Assembly (NCBI GenBank): GCA_016711485.1
Contig: JADJSX010000024.1
Span: 62,001 to 126,000, forward strand
DNA length: 64,000 nucleotides
Direction of reading: 5' to 3'
DNA from: Leptospiraceae bacterium
GTDB taxonomy: Bacteria > Spirochaetota > Leptospiria > Leptospirales > Leptospiraceae
Under the pieces are notes generated by a model. It saw only the letters and a list, made by a program, of their open reading frames with translations, was not told the origin of the DNA and searched no databases. Below are positions 36,131-43,733 of the stretch, piece by piece. The position numbers and the translations under genes are program-made. The stretch's first letter is position 1. Every line of letters starts with the position of its first letter.

Positions 36131-37885
36131 ATGGAACAACCCTCCATTGAAATAACTTACGACCCCACTATCAAAGTTCGCGGAATCACCGAAGAACTTT
36201 TCAAACAACAACCAGAAGGCAAATTTGTACTAAAACCTTTTACAATTATTAGTAAGAAGGTTTATAAGAATTTTACAGATAACGGTTCATCGTTTAGATA
36301 TTTGGTTAAATTTCTAAAAAAAAAATATAGAAAAGACAATGACACAATCCTGAAAATCTTTTCATTACCAGCAAGATTTCAAAAACTAAATTTAATATCA
36401 TCACTGATTGACTATTTCTTAGAACAATCAGGATTATTGTTACTAGCAAAACCTTTGAAATTAATTTCTCATTTGAAATACTTTGAAAATGTAAACTTTT
36501 TAATTAAAAAGATTTTAACAAACGAACAAAAGAATAAATTAAATCCAATAAAATATATTACTGCTTATTTATTTTTCCAATTTATACTAATCATTTTTTT
36601 AGTTATAGTTACTAATCCAAAGAGTTCTTATATCATTTTTATAGAATTCCAAAATACATATCCAGAACTACATTTAAACTTGAGTAGATTTACTTGGGGT
36701 ATGACTGGTATTTTAGTAGCCATTTTTGTTTTTTTTAAAAAATTACCTCCGTCAATTGGAAAACTTTATAAAACTTATTTTATTACACGGAATTTATTTT
36801 ATACTATAGAGAAAGCAAAGGCTGAAAAAAGTAAAAAAAATATACTAATCGTAAGTTTGGATTTGTTTTCTTACTTTGATAAAAAGTCTGCAGATAAAAT
36901 AATTGGTTATCTTTTATATTCAAGTTTGAATTATAATAATATATTTATAATCTTTAATTCACAAAGTGAAAAATTTATTAAAGTATTAAAGACTGGAATT
37001 AATGAAAATTTCAAGAATAAAATAAGTTTTTTCATAGAAGATAAAAATTTTAACGATCAAGTTGAGTTAATCCAAAATGATGATTTTAAAGAAAATTTTT
37101 TACCTTTTCCGTATAATGATTCTGAAAAACGTAGTGAAGAATTAAAATTAAAAGACAAACTACTCGAACGCAAATATAATGAGTATTTAGCCAGTCTTAT
37201 CCAATCAGCAAAATTAGATTCTATGAGCATTGCAACTTCTGGTTTAGCGCATGAGATACGTAATCCGCTCAGTATTATTCAATTAATAATCGAAAACTTA
37301 CGAACAGGAAAAATTTTAAACCAAGAAGTTTTAATTGAAAAATTAAATAAAATCCAAACACAAGTTTCTCGAATTTTTAAATTGACGGAAACATTTCAAA
37401 AGTTTTCTTCTGACAGAAATCTTACTAAAAAAAGCATAAATCGCCAGCTAACAGATTCGCTTTCTTTCTTTGAACAGAGACTACTAAGTAATAAAATTGA
37501 GGTTAATTACGAAAAGCCGGAAAAATCTATTGGCGAGATTGAATTTTCGGAAGAGTTTTCTATTGTAATTGAAAATCTAATTAGCAATTCCATTGACGCT
37601 CTTTCGGAAAGTAACGATGCTATCATTAAAATCAGGATGGCTTTAGAAGGGAATAAACTACTTTTAGTATTTTCAGACAATGGACATGGGATTTCTGAGG
37701 AAGATAGGAATAAAATTTTTACTCCACTCTTCACAACCAAAGGACCCGGAAAAGGAACGGGGCTTGGTCTTTGGCTCTGCTATACAATAGTCAAAGAGAA
37801 TCTGAAAGGAGATATTAGAGTTGACAGTGAACTAAATCAAGGTACTAGTTTTACTATATCCCTTCCCATAGGCGGAGATGAATAA
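36131..37885 (+). CDS. Membrane sensor histidine kinase
   Basis: This 584-residue kinase has an unrecognised amino-terminal part (1-140), two membrane helices (about 143-162 and 188-206) and a region (about 225-320) with KKNILIVSLDLFSYFD and NNIFIIFN strands reminiscent of a STAS fold. HisKA follows with the phospho-acceptor histidine in GLAHEIRNPLSI (about 372-383). The ATPase domain shows N-box NLISNSIDAL, G1 DNGHGISEED and G2 GKGTGLGLW (about 475-575). No periplasmic sensor is visible: the loop between the helices is short. The stop codon overlaps the ATG of the response regulator (TAATG), so the two form a two-component pair. The input signal is unknown. Confidence 0.92.
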   Translation: MEQPSIEITYDPTIKVRGITEELFKQQPEGKFVLKPFTIISKKVYKNFTDNGSSFRYLVKFLKKKYRKDNDTILKIFSLPARFQKLNLISSLIDYFLEQSGLLLLAKPLKLISHLKYFENVNFLIKKILTNEQKNKLNPIKYITAYLFFQFILIIFLVIVTNPKSSYIIFIEFQNTYPELHLNLSRFTWGMTGILVAIFVFFKKLPPSIGKLYKTYFITRNLFYTIEKAKAEKSKKNILIVSLDLFSYFDKKSADKIIGYLLYSSLNYNNIFIIFNSQSEKFIKVLKTGINENFKNKISFFIEDKNFNDQVELIQNDDFKENFLPFPYNDSEKRSEELKLKDKLLERKYNEYLASLIQSAKLDSMSIATSGLAHEIRNPLSIIQLIIENLRTGKILNQEVLIEKLNKIQTQVSRIFKLTETFQKFSSDRNLTKKSINRQLTDSLSFFEQRLLSNKIEVNYEKPEKSIGEIEFSEEFSIVIENLISNSIDALSESNDAIIKIRMALEGNKLLLVFSDNGHGISEEDRNKIFTPLFTTKGPGKGTGLGLWLCYTIVKENLKGDIRVDSELNQGTSFTISLPIGGDE

Positions 37886-38406
37886 TGTACAATAATAAGG
37901 TTTTACTAATAGACGATGAAAAAGAAACTCTGAACGAAGGTAAAGAGATGCTAATGAATCAAGGCTTCGCCGTTGATACCTTTGAAAGTGGAACGGACGC
38001 ATGGGAAAAATTTCAGAATGATTTTTATCCAGTTGTTGTTACTGATTTACGAATGGCAAAAAAGAGTTTAGATGGAATTGATGTTCTTGCAAATATAAAA
38101 AAAGTAAGTCCTAATACGCAAGTAATTATCATCACCGGAAATGGTACTGAAAAAGATATATTAGTTTCTCTCAACTTACATGCCTTTGCTTATTTAATTA
38201 AAGGTAGCGACGATTATTCTAAATTACCCGCAAAAGTAAAAGAAGCTTTTAATGAATTTGCAAAGCTTAGCGATATACTGCTTGATAATTCTACTATAGC
38301 GGATACATCTAAAAAACCGCTATCCACTGAAGAAGTTCGTGAATTATTAAAAGACTATCCGTCTTGGGGTGACGCAGTACTCCAAGAAAGGGCAGAGATT
38401 AATTGA
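37885..38406 (+). CDS. Response regulator with short unusual C-terminal tail
   Basis: This 173-residue protein is a receiver domain (about 4-125) with acidic pocket D10/D11, phospho-acceptor D54 (VVVTDLRM), T84 and K106. After a linker it ends in a 30-residue tail (PLSTEEVRELLKDYPSWGD and onward), not a DNA-binding output domain. Its ATG overlaps the kinase stop, and its TGA overlaps the TTG start of the PIN gene, so three genes are translationally coupled. The tail is in the place where a VapB-like antitoxin would be expected relative to the PIN gene; that it binds the PIN protein is only a hypothesis. It could also be a simple dimerisation tail. Confidence 0.88.
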   Translation: MYNNKVLLIDDEKETLNEGKEMLMNQGFAVDTFESGTDAWEKFQNDFYPVVVTDLRMAKKSLDGIDVLANIKKVSPNTQVIIITGNGTEKDILVSLNLHAFAYLIKGSDDYSKLPAKVKEAFNEFAKLSDILLDNSTIADTSKKPLSTEEVRELLKDYPSWGDAVLQERAEIN

Positions 38407-38903
38407 AAGAAATCTATTACTTCGATACGAGTGTTCTAGTTCGTTATTATACAAATGAAACTGGCTCGGATCTTGTAAAAACAATGGTCGATTCTGAATC
38501 AACGGAAATTTTTATTTCTTCTTGGGCAATTGTAGAAGCTCACTCAGCATTAAAAAGTAATATGTTCAGGCAAGGACTAGACAAAAAAGCAATTCATTTA
38601 ATTAAAAAAGTTTACAGTCAAACGACTACAACATTGTTGTGGGACATTTTGAATAAGAAATTTCTATTAGAAGATTTACCCAACAATTACTATCAAAGAG
38701 CATCTGAATTAATAAAAGAATATGGCGTAATGAAAGAAATGAGTATGAAAAAAGGAGACGCAGTTCAAATAGTAGGATTTGAAAAATTGCTCCAGAACTT
38801 TCCAACGGCGATATTCGTGTCTGCCGATGAAGGATTAATCAAAGTAGTAAAAGAAATTTCTTACGAGCATATATTCATTAGCCCAAACAGTAATAATCTA
38901 TAG
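38403..38903 (+). CDS. PIN-domain ribonuclease, VapC-like
   Basis: This 166-residue PIN protein begins MKEIYYFDTSVLVRYY. The four acidic residues expected for a PIN nuclease are visible: D8, E45 (WAIVEAHSAL), D119 (KKGDAVQIV) and D142 (VSADEGL), with the usual S/T contact (TSVL) after D8. It starts with TTG, overlapping the response-regulator TGA by four bases. VapC toxins cut tRNA or rRNA and are usually preceded by a small VapB antitoxin. Here the preceding gene is a response regulator instead. Whether it is a toxin, or a stand-alone RNase of the stress/regulatory type, is open. Confidence 0.85.
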   Translation: MKEIYYFDTSVLVRYYTNETGSDLVKTMVDSESTEIFISSWAIVEAHSALKSNMFRQGLDKKAIHLIKKVYSQTTTTLLWDILNKKFLLEDLPNNYYQRASELIKEYGVMKEMSMKKGDAVQIVGFEKLLQNFPTAIFVSADEGLIKVVKEISYEHIFISPNSNNL

Positions 38904-38948
38904 GTTTGCATGAAAAACTTTTATTATTAATAGTAAGGAAAATTTTAA

Positions 38949-39671
38949 ATGTCTTCAGAACTTCATAATTTTTTAGTACAAACCGTAGCAGAAAGGATTG
39001 ATCCAAATAAACTCATGAAATTAAAAAAAGAGTTTGATGGAGTATTACAAGCATTAGCCCCTGTCAGAAAATTTGCGCCTAGGATCTATATTGGCGGAAT
39101 CTATGAAAAACGAATTGAAATAAATACATACGCCGACATGGACATTCATATTTACTATCCTTACGACTTGCAAGATCATATCAGAGAAATTGCCGAATAC
39201 GCATTTGAACTAGTTTCTCGAAAATTTGAAACCCGCTCACTTGGACTTCTGTATCGAATCACGATTAATGAAGACTATGATATTGATATAGTATCAGGAA
39301 GGGCTGAGGATGCGGATTACGGATACTCATTATTATACGACCCCGAAGTAAACCAAAGACAAACCGGTAAGTTAGTCGAGCAACTCAATCTTATCCGCAA
39401 CGCACGGGCTATGCTTAAATTAGTCAAACTTTGGAAACGACACAAACTCCTCATCTGGGATTCAGTAAAACTCGAAAAATCGGAAATGCCCTATTTTCTA
39501 AAACGAAAAGAATTAAACGACTACGGAGTCGCATTTCAACAATGGCTTATGATTAACATGGAACTTAAAAAGAAATTTGCCGGTCAATATGAAGTACAAC
39601 GTTTCCTCGCCGCCGGAGAAGAAACTCTTAAAGCAGTGAAAGATAAGTTTTGGATGAGAACAATTTATTAG
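38949..39671 (+). CDS. Small cGAS/OAS-like nucleotidyltransferase
   Basis: This 240-residue cytoplasmic protein is not of a named family that I recognise. It shows the Pol-beta nucleotidyltransferase layout: glycine pair G49-G50 (YIGGIYEKRIEI), then after 12 residues an acidic DMD (D63, D65 in YADMDIHIYY). A third acidic cluster, YDIDIV (D111/D113), fits the third catalytic carboxylate. A helix LIRNARAMLKLVKLWKRHK (about 148-166) resembles the LxRLLKxW helix of OAS/cGAS and CD-NTases. At 240 residues it is shorter than most CD-NTases. The product is unknown. It lies 45 bases after the PIN gene, same strand. No CBASS effector, Cap2/Cap3 or CARF protein is adjacent. CCA-type or minimal tRNA nucleotidyltransferase activity is an alternative. 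Confidence 0.7.
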   Translation: MSSELHNFLVQTVAERIDPNKLMKLKKEFDGVLQALAPVRKFAPRIYIGGIYEKRIEINTYADMDIHIYYPYDLQDHIREIAEYAFELVSRKFETRSLGLLYRITINEDYDIDIVSGRAEDADYGYSLLYDPEVNQRQTGKLVEQLNLIRNARAMLKLVKLWKRHKLLIWDSVKLEKSEMPYFLKRKELNDYGVAFQQWLMINMELKKKFAGQYEVQRFLAAGEETLKAVKDKFWMRTIY

Positions 39672-39702
39672 GAATACTATTAAAATAGTCTATTTTCATA
39701 TG

Positions 39703-39873
39703 AATAACTGACATTACGCAAAATTGATAATTTACGGAGCCAAAGATGATTTTGAGAATATTAGAGAATGCTAATGAATTAATAAATTCAATAGCCTGCG
39801 GCAGCAAGCCCACCGCTAGGTGCAAACCTCAAGTGGAAGCTGGACTCACCTTGCGTAAGGTGAGTGAATTACT
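39703..39873 (+). repeat. R1 repeat, copy a
   Basis: It begins TAACTGACATTACGCAAAA and ends in ACTCACCTTGCGTAAGGTGA; these ends are imperfect inverted repeats. The inside (AATATTAGAGAATGCTAATG and CGGCAGCAAGCCCACCGCTA) matches the reverse complement of 62711-62878 almost perfectly. Confidence 0.8.
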
Positions 39874-40085
39874 AACCTTACGCAAAATTGGTAATTTATG
39901 GAAAGAAGGAATATATTGAAAATATTAGAAACTGCTAATGAATAGCGATAGCGAAATCAATAGCCCGCGGCAGCGAACCCACCATTATGTTTCGACCCTT
40001 AGGGAGAAACATTGAGTTCGGGTGTCAACCATCCCGCCCACGCGGGAACGCTGGCCCTCACCTTGCGTAAGGTGAGTTAATAAAA
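39873..40085 (+). repeat. R1 repeat, copy b
   Basis: In direct tandem with copy a: CCTTACGCAAAATTGGTAAT at the left, GCGTAAGGTGAGTTAATAA at the right. The middle differs (extra CCCGCCCACGCGGG hairpin near 40033-40046). Its left half matches the reverse complement of 62876-63046. Confidence 0.75.
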
Positions 40086-40096
40086 TTGTCGCGGAA

Positions 40097-40483
40097 CTAG
40101 GTTTCCAAGTTCTTTAGAATCGGACAATCTGGTCGATTATCTCCATGACAACAATGCACGAGATGACGCAGAGTATCCGCCATGTCTTTCATTTGGGCTA
40201 GTTTTTTATCTAAGTCTTTCAAATGTTTTTGAGCAAGAGTTTTGACTTGCATACTATTTCTAGTTTTATTTTTCCAAAGGTTTACCAGTTTTTTAATGTC
40301 CTGCAAAGAAAATCCAAGCTCTCTTGCACGTTTGATGAATCGTAAGTAGTGAACATCTGAATCTAAATAAATTCTGTAGCCTTTATCCGTTCGTGCCACT
40401 TTGGGAACAAGTCCAATCTCTTCATAATGACGGATTAACTTCGCGTTAACCCCACTTTCTTTTGCTAACTCCCCTATATTCAT
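40097..40483 (-). CDS. cueR: Copper-responsive MerR-family regulator CueR
   Basis: This 128-residue regulator has the MerR winged helix (about 1-70: MNIGELAKESGVNAKLIRHY), a dimerisation helix, and a carboxy-terminal metal loop with cysteines in HCCHGDNRPDCPILKNL. The spacing of the two loop cysteines matches CueR, which senses Cu(I), Ag(I) and Au(I), rather than the zinc or mercury members. It is divergent from the copZ-copA operon and its binding site is the dyad in the 19-bp spacer at 40839. A second similar dyad at 40596 lies in its own upstream region, suggesting autoregulation. Confidence 0.92.
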   Translation of the reverse strand: MNIGELAKESGVNAKLIRHYEEIGLVPKVARTDKGYRIYLDSDVHYLRFIKRARELGFSLQDIKKLVNLWKNKTRNSMQVKTLAQKHLKDLDKKLAQMKDMADTLRHLVHCCHGDNRPDCPILKNLET

Positions 40484-40595
40484 AAATTCTCCTTCAAAAT
40501 AATTAGATACAGAGAAAGATTAGTTTTTGTCTATTAACTATTCCAAATACTCCGTATCTCTTTGGTAAATCTTTCTTTGCTCCTATTCCCTTATA

Positions 40596-40610
40596 TTCCA
40601 ATCATTGGAA
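40596..40610 (-). promoter_or_regulatory. Possible second CueR operator in the cueR promoter
   Basis: TTCCAATCATTGGAA is a near-perfect dyad almost identical to the operator at 40845. On the minus strand it sits between TTTCAA and TATAAG, positions that could be -35 and -10 elements of cueR (18-bp spacer). It starts about 110 bp upstream of the cueR ATG. Confidence 0.55.
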
Positions 40611-40740
40611 AGTTTGAAATACTCAGATTTCTAATAAGAATTGAAATGAATCATCTGAATACGATTTAAAAATGATTTTACTATTTAACATAAAATGGGT
40701 TTGGGCGATAGCCCGATAACCCGCCGGCAGGCTTGTCATC

Positions 40741-40790
40741 ATTACCCAGATTTCTAATCGAGCTTTAGCGAGATTAGAAATCTGGGTAAT
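40741..40790. repeat. Perfect 19-bp inverted repeat upstream of copper operon
   Basis: ATTACCCAGATTTCTAATC (40741-40759) is exactly complementary to 40772-40790, with a 12-base loop. A partial R1-like piece (GGTTTGGGCGATAGCCC) precedes it at 40698-40714. It lies between cueR and the copper promoter; it may be a terminator for nothing annotated, or a remnant of a mobile element. Confidence 0.65.
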
Positions 40791-40838
40791 AGAATACAAT
40801 TTTTTTTCTAAAAAAGGCAAAAAAATTTCATTGGGGGC

Positions 40839-40869
40839 TTGACATTCCAATTGTTGGAAGGTTTACACT
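40839..40869 (+). promoter_or_regulatory. CueR-type promoter of the copper operon
   Basis: TTGACA (40839-40844) and TACACT (40864-40869) are separated by 19 bp, the over-long spacer typical of MerR-family promoters. The spacer carries the dyad TTCCAATTGTTGGAA (40845-40859). This matches E. coli copA-type CueR promoters in layout. Confidence 0.88.
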
Positions 40870-40882
40870 GGCCTTTATTAAA

Positions 40883-41125
40883 ATGAAGTTAAATAAAATG
40901 AAACTTACACAGTTAAACAAACAGATAATTACGATAGGATTTTTCCTGTTAACATTTTCCATCGCAGCACATGGGGATGATAAACCAAGTCTGCATCCAG
41001 ATCATTTTTATTGTGAGAAAAATTCTAGTAATGTAAAGGGGGAAGGAGATTTGTATATATTAGCAGAGAGAAACAACGCAAAAGCCGTTGAAGTAAAATA
41101 CCAACTACCAATAAAGGAGAACTAA
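40883..41125 (+). CDS. Small exported protein of the copper operon
   Basis: This 80-residue ORF has an amino-terminal hydrophobic segment (IITIGFFLLTFSIAAHG) that looks like a signal peptide ending near residue 31. A short mature region with His/Asp residues (HPDHFYCEKNSS, one cysteine) follows. It is first after the CueR promoter and ends four bases before copZ, so it should be copper-induced. I recognise no family. A periplasmic copper-binding or chaperone role would fit, but the single cysteine and few histidines leave that open. An ATG five codons later (40898) is an alternative start. Confidence 0.6.
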   Translation: MKLNKMKLTQLNKQIITIGFFLLTFSIAAHGDDKPSLHPDHFYCEKNSSNVKGEGDLYILAERNNAKAVEVKYQLPIKEN

Positions 41126-41129
41126 AACT

Positions 41130-41342
41130 ATGAAAACGTTATACGAATTAGAAGGAATGACTTGTGGTCACTGCGTGATGACTGTGGAAAAGGAATTTGC
41201 AAAAGCGGGTGTAGAGGCAAAAGCTGACAGAATTACAAACTCCGTTAGCGTAGAATCAGAATTAGACGCAGAAATTTTAGGCAAATTAAAAACTGCCTTA
41301 GAAGAGGAGGGATATTCCCTTGGAAACAAAATCAATAGTTGA
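41130..41342 (+). CDS. copZ: Copper chaperone CopZ-like (HMA domain)
   Basis: This 70-residue single heavy-metal-associated domain has the MTCGHC motif (C12 and C15), which binds Cu(I). The GGGATATTCC end overlaps copA, whose start lies 23 bases before this stop. CopZ-type proteins deliver Cu(I) to the CopA amino-terminal domain. It lies inside the CueR-regulated operon. The small size, the start MKTLYELEGM and ferredoxin-like spacing leave little doubt. Confidence 0.92.
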   Translation: MKTLYELEGMTCGHCVMTVEKEFAKAGVEAKADRITNSVSVESELDAEILGKLKTALEEEGYSLGNKINS

Positions 41343-43617
41343 AGTAAAACAAGAAGAAACCAAAGAGATCACACTCGATCTCTTTGGAATGACCTGCGCG
41401 AACTGTGCCCTTCGTATTGAGAAGGGATTACGCAAAGTAGCTGGAGTGGAAGATGCACGAGTGAATTTTGCTCGTGAGACCGCTTATGTTCGTTTCGAGC
41501 CAAGTATTAAACCAGAAGACTTATTCAATAAAGTCGAATCTCTTGGTTACAAAGCTTCTGAACATTCCGAAGCGAATGCTTCTGACGCGGAAGACAAACA
41601 CAAAGCAGACCTTAAAAGCCTACAATTTCGATTTTTTATTTCCGCACTTTTATCTATTCCGCTTTTGTATACAATGGTTTCTCATTTTTCTGTTTTATCC
41701 TTCTTGCCATTACCCGCACTTTTAATGAATCCATGGTTTCAGTTTTTGCTAGCTACACCGGTTCAATTTTGGATTGGAATGCCTTTTTATTTAGGAGCGT
41801 ATCGGGCGCTAAAAAATAAAGCGGCTAATATGGATGTGCTGGTGGCAACGGGAACTTCTGCCGCTTACGGTTATAGTCTAGTCGTGAGTATCCTACGAGG
41901 TTTAGAACAAAATGACCCTTTTTATTTCGGAATCATGAAACATATAGAACACTTGGGTCATTCTGCATTCCCACCACTGTATTATGAAACGTCCGCCGTT
42001 CTTTTGACTTTTATTCTCGGCGGCAAATGGATAGAAACCGTTGTTCGTGGAAAAAGTTCTAATGCGATAAAGGCATTATTAAAACTAAAACCCGAATCCG
42101 CAAGAGTCAAAAAAGAAAACGATTGGATCGAGGTTCCGTCCGAGTATTTAAAAGTAGGCGATTTGATTCTAGTCAAACCCGGAGAAAAAATTCCTACCGA
42201 TGCAATAGTCGTCGAAGGTACAAGCTCGGTCGACGAATCCATGTTAACCGGAGAAAGTTTGCCTGTAGAAAAATTTTTAAATAACAAAGTTTTAGGTGGA
42301 ACCATTAACGGAAACGGAGCCCTTACTTTAAAAACAGAAAGAGTTGGCTCTGAAACAGTCCTCGCCTCGATCATAAAAACAGTCGAAGACGCACAGGCGA
42401 GTCGCGCTCCTCTCCAAAAGATTGCAGATAAAATTTCGGGTGTATTTGTGCCGATTGTAGTTCTGCTGGCTATTCTAGATTTTGCGCTCTGGTATTTTTA
42501 TCTAGAGCCTGGAATTGTGAATGGGGCGTTAGGAAAAGCAATCGCGATACTTGTAATCGCTTGTCCTTGTGCCCTCGGTCTTGCGACTCCTGTATCTCTT
42601 CTTGTGGGTACAGGCAAGGCGGCAGCGAAAGGAATTTTATTTAGAAATGCAGAAGCCCTAGAAACAGCGGCTTTTATCAATGTAATCGCATTTGATAAAA
42701 CAGGAACTTTAACCGAAGGAAAACCATTCGTAGTAAATTACAAGGCAAGTGTGAATAACGACATTTTACCTCTTTCCAGAATCGCATCGGTAGAAGCAGG
42801 CTCCGAGCATCCTCTTGCCAAGGCTATTGTAAATTTTGCTAAAGAGAAAAATATAAAACTTTCTAGTTTCGAAAACTTGCAAATAGAATCCGGCGGAGGA
42901 ATATTTGCATTAACCGATGGTTACAAAGTTCTAGTAGGAAAAAAATCTTACTTACAAAAAATGGGACACTCTATGCCGTCTGACTTATTGCTAACCGCAG
43001 AGGAATGGGAAAAAGCGGGTAGCACAGTGGTATTCGCTATTGCAGAAGGACAAGAAACTTCTTACGCAATCTTTGCCATTGAAGATAAATTAAAAGAAAC
43101 AACCAAACACGCGATCCAAAAATTAAAGTCTCTCGGAATCGAACCAGTTTTACTCACGGGGGATAACGAAATAACCGCTCGCAAAATTGCAAAAGAAGTA
43201 GGAATTCAAAAAGTATTTGCCTCGCTCTTACCCGAAGACAAATCCAAAAGCATTGCCTCTTTAAAGGCAGAAGGAAAAAAAGTAGCCATGGCAGGAGACG
43301 GAATCAACGACGCCCCCGCTCTCGCCAGTGCTGACATAGGAATCGCCATGGGAACTGGAACAGATGTCGCCATCGAAACCGCAGGAGTAGTATTAGTCAA
43401 AGGAGACTTATTGCGCTTAATCGACGTTATCCTGATTAGTCGTTCCACCGTCCGCAACATACGTCAAAATTTTTTCTGGGCACTCTGTTATAACGCCATC
43501 GGAATACCCATCGCCGGCATAGGATTATTAGCCCCATGGATCAGTGGAGCGGCAATGGCTTTCAGCTCGATTTCTGTCGTATTAAATGCGCTTTCGCTGA
43601 ATTGGAAAAAGGAGTAG
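41320..43617 (+). CDS. copA: Copper-exporting P1B-type ATPase CopA
   Basis: CopA pumps Cu(I) out across the inner membrane using ATP. The 765-residue protein has one amino-terminal HMA domain with MTCANC (C26, C29) and eight membrane helices. Other landmarks are the TGES actuator motif (about 310), the CPC metal-transport motif (C415, C417), phosphorylation aspartate D459 in DKTGT, the HP motif in GSEHPLAKA, and GDGINDAPAL near 660. The Asn/Tyr and Met/Ser in helices 7 and 8 (YNAIGIP, MAFSSISVVLNAL) fit the Cu(I) group. Translation starts at TTG 41320, eight bases after a GAGGAGGG ribosome site inside copZ, so the two are coupled. Confidence 0.96.
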   Translation: METKSIVEVKQEETKEITLDLFGMTCANCALRIEKGLRKVAGVEDARVNFARETAYVRFEPSIKPEDLFNKVESLGYKASEHSEANASDAEDKHKADLKSLQFRFFISALLSIPLLYTMVSHFSVLSFLPLPALLMNPWFQFLLATPVQFWIGMPFYLGAYRALKNKAANMDVLVATGTSAAYGYSLVVSILRGLEQNDPFYFGIMKHIEHLGHSAFPPLYYETSAVLLTFILGGKWIETVVRGKSSNAIKALLKLKPESARVKKENDWIEVPSEYLKVGDLILVKPGEKIPTDAIVVEGTSSVDESMLTGESLPVEKFLNNKVLGGTINGNGALTLKTERVGSETVLASIIKTVEDAQASRAPLQKIADKISGVFVPIVVLLAILDFALWYFYLEPGIVNGALGKAIAILVIACPCALGLATPVSLLVGTGKAAAKGILFRNAEALETAAFINVIAFDKTGTLTEGKPFVVNYKASVNNDILPLSRIASVEAGSEHPLAKAIVNFAKEKNIKLSSFENLQIESGGGIFALTDGYKVLVGKKSYLQKMGHSMPSDLLLTAEEWEKAGSTVVFAIAEGQETSYAIFAIEDKLKETTKHAIQKLKSLGIEPVLLTGDNEITARKIAKEVGIQKVFASLLPEDKSKSIASLKAEGKKVAMAGDGINDAPALASADIGIAMGTGTDVAIETAGVVLVKGDLLRLIDVILISRSTVRNIRQNFFWALCYNAIGIPIAGIGLLAPWISGAAMAFSSISVVLNALSLNWKKE

Positions 43618-43733
43618 TTATAGAATCCGAGCAACAGCATTCAAATATGTGGAATCTAGGAGAGTTTGAAAATATCAGAGTAGCGTAATTTCAGTCTCCC
43701 TAGTACATTCAAAAAAATAATAGTGGTAATTTT

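Noticed and set aside
38403..39671. Calling the PIN/nucleotidyltransferase region a CBASS or Type III accessory locus
   Set aside because: No effector with TM, phospholipase, SAVED or CARF domain, no Cap2/Cap3, and no cas genes are present. The nucleotidyltransferase is kept only as a candidate.
40623..40850. Minus-strand ORF of 75 codons upstream of the copper promoter
   Set aside because: It runs through the CueR promoter region, a 19-bp hairpin and an R1-like fragment, and has no ribosome site.
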